Shown one piece after another: positions 59,631 through 64,000 of a DNA stretch of 64,000 nucleotides (position 1 is the first letter of the stretch; each line of letters opens with the position of its first letter). Below the pieces are notes generated by a model, which was not told where the DNA came from, ran no database searches, and saw only the letters and a program-made list of their open reading frames with translations. A program made the translations under genes and the position numbers. This stretch comes from Bacteroidales bacterium (GTDB taxonomy: Bacteria > Bacteroidota > Bacteroidia > Bacteroidales > UBA932). The stretch lies in assembly GCA_017415715.1 (NCBI GenBank), contig JAFQFD010000003.1:62001-126000 (forward strand), given 5' to 3'.

Positions 59631-61760
59631 TTATTTCCATACTTTCAAATATTGTTGCAGCGCCCACATCTCGTCGCGGTATTTTGCCGCGGCCTGGAAG
59701 TCGAGGGCTGCTGATGCCTTTTCCATGTTCTTTTTTGCGTGCTCTACGGCTTTCTCGACCTGTTCGCGTGTCATCGAACGGATCACAGGATCCTGGAGGA
59801 CTGCCGCCAGGTCGGCCTGCAGGTATCCGTCGACATATGCCGAGTTGCTGTCGCGTTTCGAGTCGTGGCCCAGACCTACGCTGATCTCGCCGCGTCCGAG
59901 TTCTGTAGGGCTCGGGATATATGTAGGATCATCGTATGAGTTCGCTGCGCTGACTCTTCCTTCCTGCTGAGGCTGCTGCGGCGCCGGTCTCGCTCCTCCG
60001 ACCTGATGCGGAGTGATGCCGTGAAGCTTGTTGTACTCCATCTGCTTGCTTCGCCTGCGGTCTGTCTCATATATTGTCTGCTGCATGGATTCCGTGATGG
60101 TATCCGCATACATGATCACAAGTCCGTTCACGTTTCGTGCCGCTCGTCCGGCCGTCTGCGTCAGAGCTCTTCCGCTTCGCAGGAAGCCTTCCTTGTCGGC
60201 ATCCAGGATGGCTACGAGCGATACAGAAGGTATGTCAAGTCCTTCCCTCAGGAGGTTGACTCCGACCAGCACGTCGAACAGACCGTTCTTGAAGTCGTTG
60301 ATGATTTCGACTCTTTCCAGCGTGTCGACATCGGAATGTATATACCTGCATCGTACTCCCATCCTGGTGAAATACTTCTCCAGCTCCTCGGCCATCCTCT
60401 TGGTGAGCGTCGTCACAAGCACTCTTTCGTCTTTCTCCGACCTTACTCTGATCTCCTCCAGAAGGTCGTCCACCTGATTCTCTATAGGACGGACCTCGAT
60501 AGGAGGGTCCAGGAGGCCTGTCGGCCTTACGACCTGCTCGACGACGAGTCCTTCCGACTTCTCCAGCTCATAGTCCGCAGGAGTCGCGCTGACGAACACT
60601 TTCTGTCCGGTGATGGCCTCGAATTCGTCGAATTTCAGCGGGCGGTTGTCTGCGGCGGCAGGGAGACGGAATCCGTACTCGACGAGGACGGATTTGCGCG
60701 AGTGGTCGCCGCCGTACATAGCCCTGACCTGCGGGATCGTCACATGGCTCTCATCAATGAATGTGATGAAATCTTTAGGGAAATAGTCTATCAGGCAGAA
60801 CGGACGCATGCCTTCCTCGCGGCCGTCGAAATATCTTGAGTAGTTCTCGATACCGGGGCAGTATCCCATCTCCTTGATGAACTCCAGGTCGTATTCGACA
60901 CGCTGCTGCAATCTCTTGGCTTCCAGGTGCTTGCCTATGCTCTTGAAGTATTCGCACTGTGCCGCCATGTCGTCCTGGATCTGGCTTATCGCCTGCATGC
61001 TCCGCTCCTTTGTGGTCACGAAGTTTCCGGCAGGGTAGATGGATATCTCTTCCAGCTCGTCGATGAACGCTCCTGTCAGCGGGTCTATGATGGAGATCTG
61101 CTCCACCTCGTCACCGAAGAACTCGATGCGTACTGCGTTCTCTCCATATCCTATGCAGATGTCCACTGTGTCTCCCTTCACTCGGAAGGTTCCTCTCTTG
61201 AACTCGGCTTCAGTGCGTGAATACAATGCGTCCACCAGCTGATACAGCAGGCGGCTCATGCTCCGCTGCTCGCCCCGCTTCACCACGACGGTCTGTGCAT
61301 GGAAATCCGCAGGGTTTCCGATGCCGTACAGGCATGAGACGCTGGAGATGACGATCACGTCGCGCCTGCCTGAAAGCAGCGCTGACGCCGCGCTCAGGCG
61401 CAGCTTCTCGATCTCGTCGTTGATGCTGAGGTCCTTCTCGATATATGTGTCAGTCACCGGCAGATATGCCTCAGGCTGATAATAGTCATAGTATGAAACG
61501 AAATACTCGACAGCATTGTTCGGAAAGAACGACTTGAACTCGCAGTACAGCTGATGGGCGAGCGTCTTGTTGTGGCTCATTATCAGCGCCGGGCGCTGGA
61601 GCTGCTCGATGACGTTCGCCATCGTGAAGGTCTTTCCCGAGCCCGTCACGCCAAGCAATGTGACGGCATCCACTCCGTCCTTAAGGGCGGAGCATATGCC
61701 TTTGATTGCGGCCGGCTGGTCGCCGGACGGCCTGTATTCCGAATCTATCTTGAATTTCAT
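59631..61760 (-). CDS. uvrB: UvrABC excision nuclease subunit B
   Basis: The 709-residue helicase-like protein has the Walker A loop GVTGSGKT, the beta-hairpin run [12 protein letters not shown], DExx-box [10 protein letters not shown], motif [11 protein letters not shown] and a C-terminal UVR domain (about residues 660-700, [22 protein letters not shown]). It verifies DNA damage and recruits UvrC in nucleotide excision repair. The start is the ATG at 61760, which begins [19 protein letters not shown]; an in-frame ATG 9 codons upstream overlaps the -7 box. The UvrA partner is not in the window. Confidence 0.96.
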   Translation of the reverse strand: MKFKIDSEYRPSGDQPAAIKGICSALKDGVDAVTLLGVTGSGKTFTMANVIEQLQRPALIMSHNKTLAHQLYCEFKSFFPNNAVEYFVSYYDYYQPEAYLPVTDTYIEKDLSINDEIEKLRLSAASALLSGRRDVIVISSVSCLYGIGNPADFHAQTVVVKRGEQRSMSRLLYQLVDALYSRTEAEFKRGTFRVKGDTVDICIGYGENAVRIEFFGDEVEQISIIDPLTGAFIDELEEISIYPAGNFVTTKERSMQAISQIQDDMAAQCEYFKSIGKHLEAKRLQQRVEYDLEFIKEMGYCPGIENYSRYFDGREEGMRPFCLIDYFPKDFITFIDESHVTIPQVRAMYGGDHSRKSVLVEYGFRLPAAADNRPLKFDEFEAITGQKVFVSATPADYELEKSEGLVVEQVVRPTGLLDPPIEVRPIENQVDDLLEEIRVRSEKDERVLVTTLTKRMAEELEKYFTRMGVRCRYIHSDVDTLERVEIINDFKNGLFDVLVGVNLLREGLDIPSVSLVAILDADKEGFLRSGRALTQTAGRAARNVNGLVIMYADTITESMQQTIYETDRRRSKQMEYNKLHGITPHQVGGARPAPQQPQQEGRVSAANSYDDPTYIPSPTELGRGEISVGLGHDSKRDSNSAYVDGYLQADLAAVLQDPVIRSMTREQVEKAVEHAKKNMEKASAALDFQAAAKYRDEMWALQQYLKVWK

Positions 61761-61764
61761 ATTG

Positions 61765-61772
61765 CAAATATA
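61765..61772 (-). promoter_or_regulatory. -7 promoter box of uvrB
   Basis: The minus strand reads TATATTTG, and the ATG follows after only 4 bases. A transcript starting 5-7 bases past the box would begin at or inside the start codon, so the mRNA may be leaderless. Confidence 0.4.
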
Positions 61773-61805
61773 CTCAATGTTGACCAAAATTGTCCGATAA
61801 ATGGT

Positions 61806-61813
61806 TATCTTTA
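61806..61813 (+). promoter_or_regulatory. -7 promoter box of the GH2 gene
   Basis: TATCTTTA is one mismatch from TAnnTTTG, and the GH2 start codon is 21 bases downstream, like other promoters in this window. No clear -33 box is seen. Confidence 0.4.
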
Positions 61814-61834
61814 CTCCGCTAAAACACCTATTGT

Positions 61835-63649
61835 ATGAAATTCAGAACACTTCTTGTCGCAGCAGTGTCTGCTGTGCTGCTTTCATCCTGTGCTTCTCAG
61901 CCGGAATGGGCTCCTGCCGGAGACCGCATCATGACTCCCTGGGGAGAGAATCTCGACCCGGAAAATGTCCTTCAGGAATATCCGCGTCCTCAGCTTGTCC
62001 GTGACCGCTGGATCAATCTCAACGGCCTCTGGGAGTATGCCATAACACCTGCAGATGCTGTTCCGGAAGAGATGGAGGGCCATATTCTCGTGCCTTTTGC
62101 AGTCGAGTCGGCACTCTCTGGCGTGGGCAGGGCTGTTACCGAAAATGATGCGCTCTGGTATGAACGCGAATTCAAGCTGCCGAAGGACTGGAAAGGCAGC
62201 AGGATCATGCTCAATTTCGGTGCCGTGGACTTCAAGGCAGAGGTCTATGTAGATGGAAAGATGGCGGGAGAACATACGGGAGGATATGCTCCGTTCTCGT
62301 TTGACATCACTGACCTTCTCGCAGGAAGCGGCAGCCATGAGCTCAAGGTCAAGGTGACCGACCCGACCGACACATGGTGCCAGGCTCGCGGAAAGCAGAA
62401 GCTTTCGCCGAACGGCATATGGTACACAGCCGTAACAGGCATATGGCAGACCGTATGGATGGAGCCTGTGTCTGAGTCGTATGTGAAAAGCTATAATGTC
62501 GTTGCAGATATAGATGCGTCTGTTGCCAAAGTTTCGGTCAATGCAGTCCTTGCCGAGGGTGATGCATGCGAGGTCGTGATCATGGAGGACGGCAATGTGA
62601 TAAACAAGGGCAGGGGAACGGAGGTTGTCCTGGACGTTCCGCAGATGAAACTGTGGTCTCCGGATTCTCCATATCTGTATGATGTCGAGATCAATATAGT
62701 ACGCGACGGAGCTGTCGTCGATCATGTTTCCGGCTATGCTGCGATGAGGGAGATCTCGTGCGAGAGAGACGCTGACGGCCACAAGAGGATGTGCCTCAAT
62801 GGCGAGCCTCTCTTCCAGTATGGCCCGCTGGACCAGGGCTGGTGGCCTGACGGACTGTATACGGCACCGTCGGATGAAGCCCTTGTGTTTGACATTCAGA
62901 AGACCAAGGACTTCGGTTTCAATATGATACGCAAGCATGTGAAGGTGGAGCCGGCAAGGTGGTACTGGCATTGCGATCGCCTCGGAATGCTCGTGTGGCA
63001 GGATATGCCTAACATCGCCGACAATCATGGCAACAAGTGGGGCCGCAAGGCATATGACGAGGGTACGGACTATCCTGTGACTCCGGAAGGAAGAGAGAAC
63101 TATTTCCACGAGTGGTCTGAAATCATTTCCGCCTTCAAGTCATTCCCTTGCATTGTCGTATGGGTGCCGTTCAATGAGGCGTGGGGCCAGTTTGACACCG
63201 AGGAAGTTGTTCAGTTCACGCGTGCCCAGGACCCTACAAGGCTCATCAACTATGCCTCAGGCGGCAACTTCGTGCGCTGCTCCGGCGACATCCTTGACTT
63301 GCACAACTATCCTCATCCGGACATGTATCTCTATGACAAGGACTATATAAATGTACTGGGCGAGTACGGGGGCATAGGCTGGCCTGTGGAAGGCCACCTC
63401 TGGCAGCCGGACCGCAACTGGGGCTATGTGCAGTTCAAGAGCGCAGACGAGGTGCTTGACACATATGAGAAATATGCGGACATGCTGATTGGCCTGATTG
63501 ATGACGGCTTTGCCGGCGCCATATATACGCAGACCACAGACGTTGAAATCGAGGTGAACGGCCTTATGACCTACGACAGAAAAGTCGTCAAGCTTGACCA
63601 GGAACGCCTGCATGCCATCAATTCCAAAGTCATCGAAAGCATGAAATAA
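61835..63649 (+). CDS. Glycoside hydrolase family 2 lipoprotein
   Basis: The 604-residue lipoprotein (LSSC lipobox) has the GH2 order: sugar-binding jelly-roll (about residues 45-215), Ig-like sandwich (about 215-305) and TIM barrel (about 310-600). The acid/base Glu448 lies in FNEAWGQ and the nucleophile Glu510 in LGEYGG. GH2 includes beta-galactosidases, beta-glucuronidases and mannosidases; the exact activity cannot be read here, and the HKRM...FQYG segment lacks motifs I can tie to one. It is not linked to a SusCD pair on its own. Confidence 0.9.
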   Translation: MKFRTLLVAAVSAVLLSSCASQPEWAPAGDRIMTPWGENLDPENVLQEYPRPQLVRDRWINLNGLWEYAITPADAVPEEMEGHILVPFAVESALSGVGRAVTENDALWYEREFKLPKDWKGSRIMLNFGAVDFKAEVYVDGKMAGEHTGGYAPFSFDITDLLAGSGSHELKVKVTDPTDTWCQARGKQKLSPNGIWYTAVTGIWQTVWMEPVSESYVKSYNVVADIDASVAKVSVNAVLAEGDACEVVIMEDGNVINKGRGTEVVLDVPQMKLWSPDSPYLYDVEINIVRDGAVVDHVSGYAAMREISCERDADGHKRMCLNGEPLFQYGPLDQGWWPDGLYTAPSDEALVFDIQKTKDFGFNMIRKHVKVEPARWYWHCDRLGMLVWQDMPNIADNHGNKWGRKAYDEGTDYPVTPEGRENYFHEWSEIISAFKSFPCIVVWVPFNEAWGQFDTEEVVQFTRAQDPTRLINYASGGNFVRCSGDILDLHNYPHPDMYLYDKDYINVLGEYGGIGWPVEGHLWQPDRNWGYVQFKSADEVLDTYEKYADMLIGLIDDGFAGAIYTQTTDVEIEVNGLMTYDRKVVKLDQERLHAINSKVIESMK

Positions 63650-63674
63650 CTGATGGAGATATAGGAAAAATTGT

Positions 63675-63682
63675 TATCTTTG
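63675..63682 (+). promoter_or_regulatory. -7 promoter box of the IscU-like gene
   Basis: TATCTTTG is a perfect TAnnTTTG, 41 bases before the start codon at 63724. No TTTG is found at the -33 position. Confidence 0.5.
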
Positions 63683-63723
63683 CGTGATTTTGAAAACAAC
63701 GTTTTAAAACAAATAGTACTATT

Positions 63724-64000
63724 ATGGTTTATTCACACGAAGTGCAGCAGATGTGCTGCGTAAAGAAGGGACCTAACCACGGTCCGGCTCCAATTCCTGA
63801 AGAAGGAAAGTGGGTAAAATCAAAGCAGATTACTGATATCTCTGGCCTTACACACGGTATCGGCTGGTGCGCACCTCAGCAGGGTGCCTGCAAGCTTACC
63901 CTCAACGTTAAGGAAGGTATCATCCAGGAGGCTCTCGTAGAGACAATCGGCTGCTCAGGTATGACTCACTCAGCTGCAATGGCATCTGAGATTCTTCCTG
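63724..64000 (+). CDS. IscU/NifU-like iron-sulfur scaffold protein, partial
   Basis: The frame runs off the window after 92 codons. The visible part starts MVYSHEVQQMCCVKKGPNHG and includes GWCAPQQGACKLTLNVKEG and TIGCSGMTHSAAMASE, which I recognise from a Bacteroidota-type iron-sulfur cluster scaffold (IscU/NifU N-terminal-like) family. The conserved cysteines would hold a nascent [Fe-S] cluster. It has its own promoter and is separated from the GH2 gene by 74 bases. The C-terminal part is outside the window, so the call is tentative in detail. Confidence 0.75.
   Translation, partial: MVYSHEVQQMCCVKKGPNHGPAPIPEEGKWVKSKQITDISGLTHGIGWCAPQQGACKLTLNVKEGIIQEALVETIGCSGMTHSAAMASEILP

Noticed and set aside
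61883..63109. A 408-codon open frame on the minus strand inside the GH2 gene
   Set aside because: The plus-strand frame has clear GH2 domains and catalytic residues, while the minus frame has no signal, motif or promoter. It is a by-product of codon bias.

Overview
The window looks like a chromosomal segment of an uncultured or little-studied gut-type Bacteroidales bacterium (Bacteroidota). Evidence: many promoters of the Bacteroidota type (TTTG about 19-20 nt before TAnnTTTG), SusC/SusD and Oar-type TonB-dependent proteins, an ECF sigma/FecR pair, numerous BACON-domain lipoproteins, weak Shine-Dalgarno sequences and about 50% GC by eye. Family or genus cannot be fixed from the sequence alone. 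No rRNA, tRNA, CRISPR array, phage or insertion-sequence transposase was seen.

Region 1 (1-6.2 kb) is housekeeping: a TPR lipid-envelope-type secreted protein, an EnvC-like degenerate LytM protein, an SDR-family epimerase, NrdG, Lgt and a YbaK-type tRNA deacylase. Region 2 (6.2-13.4 kb) is a divergently transcribed AraC regulator and a TolC-adaptor-RND efflux operon ending in a small PII-like protein; two direct repeats 21 bp apart between them look like the AraC operator. Region 3 (13.4-22.3 kb) holds thioredoxin, an outer-membrane barrel, a LOG protein, a polyprenyl synthase, HolB, RicT, TrmB, MiaA, SmpB and MetK. MetK has a 5' leader with a SAM-II-like aptamer and an intrinsic terminator.

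Region 4 (22.6-35.4 kb) is surface biology: an Oar-like TonB-dependent receptor with a BACON/OB-fold lipoprotein, an Fn3-like lipoprotein, and two of three related GLUG-repeat lipoproteins, the second preceded by a 50-residue peptide gene. Region 5 (35.5-56.1 kb) is a run of 12 tightly packed same-strand genes: a third GLUG lipoprotein, a fimbrillin-like/SGNH hydrolase fusion, two GH20 hexosaminidases, ECF sigma, FecR anti-sigma, SusC with an STN signalling domain, SusD, a PKD/PQQ-propeller lipoprotein, a glycerophosphodiester phosphodiesterase, a BACON/PQQ-propeller lipoprotein and a GHL10-type hydrolase. It reads as a self-sensing polysaccharide utilisation locus for a GlcNAc/GalNAc-containing, possibly phosphodiester-containing polymer. 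Region 6 (56.1-64 kb) is pyrophosphatase, a C_GCAxxG_C_C protein, a RelA/SpoT homologue whose hydrolase site is altered, UvrB, a GH2 glycosidase and the start of an IscU-like protein.

The most unusual non-coding structures are two 108-bp elements with matching inverted ends, each directly after the stop codon of a minus-strand gene (miaA and the RelA/SpoT gene); a dispersed GTCATTyCGA...GAATC repeat family that twice forms the 3' end of a reading frame; and a 14-bp-arm inverted repeat over the thioredoxin promoter.
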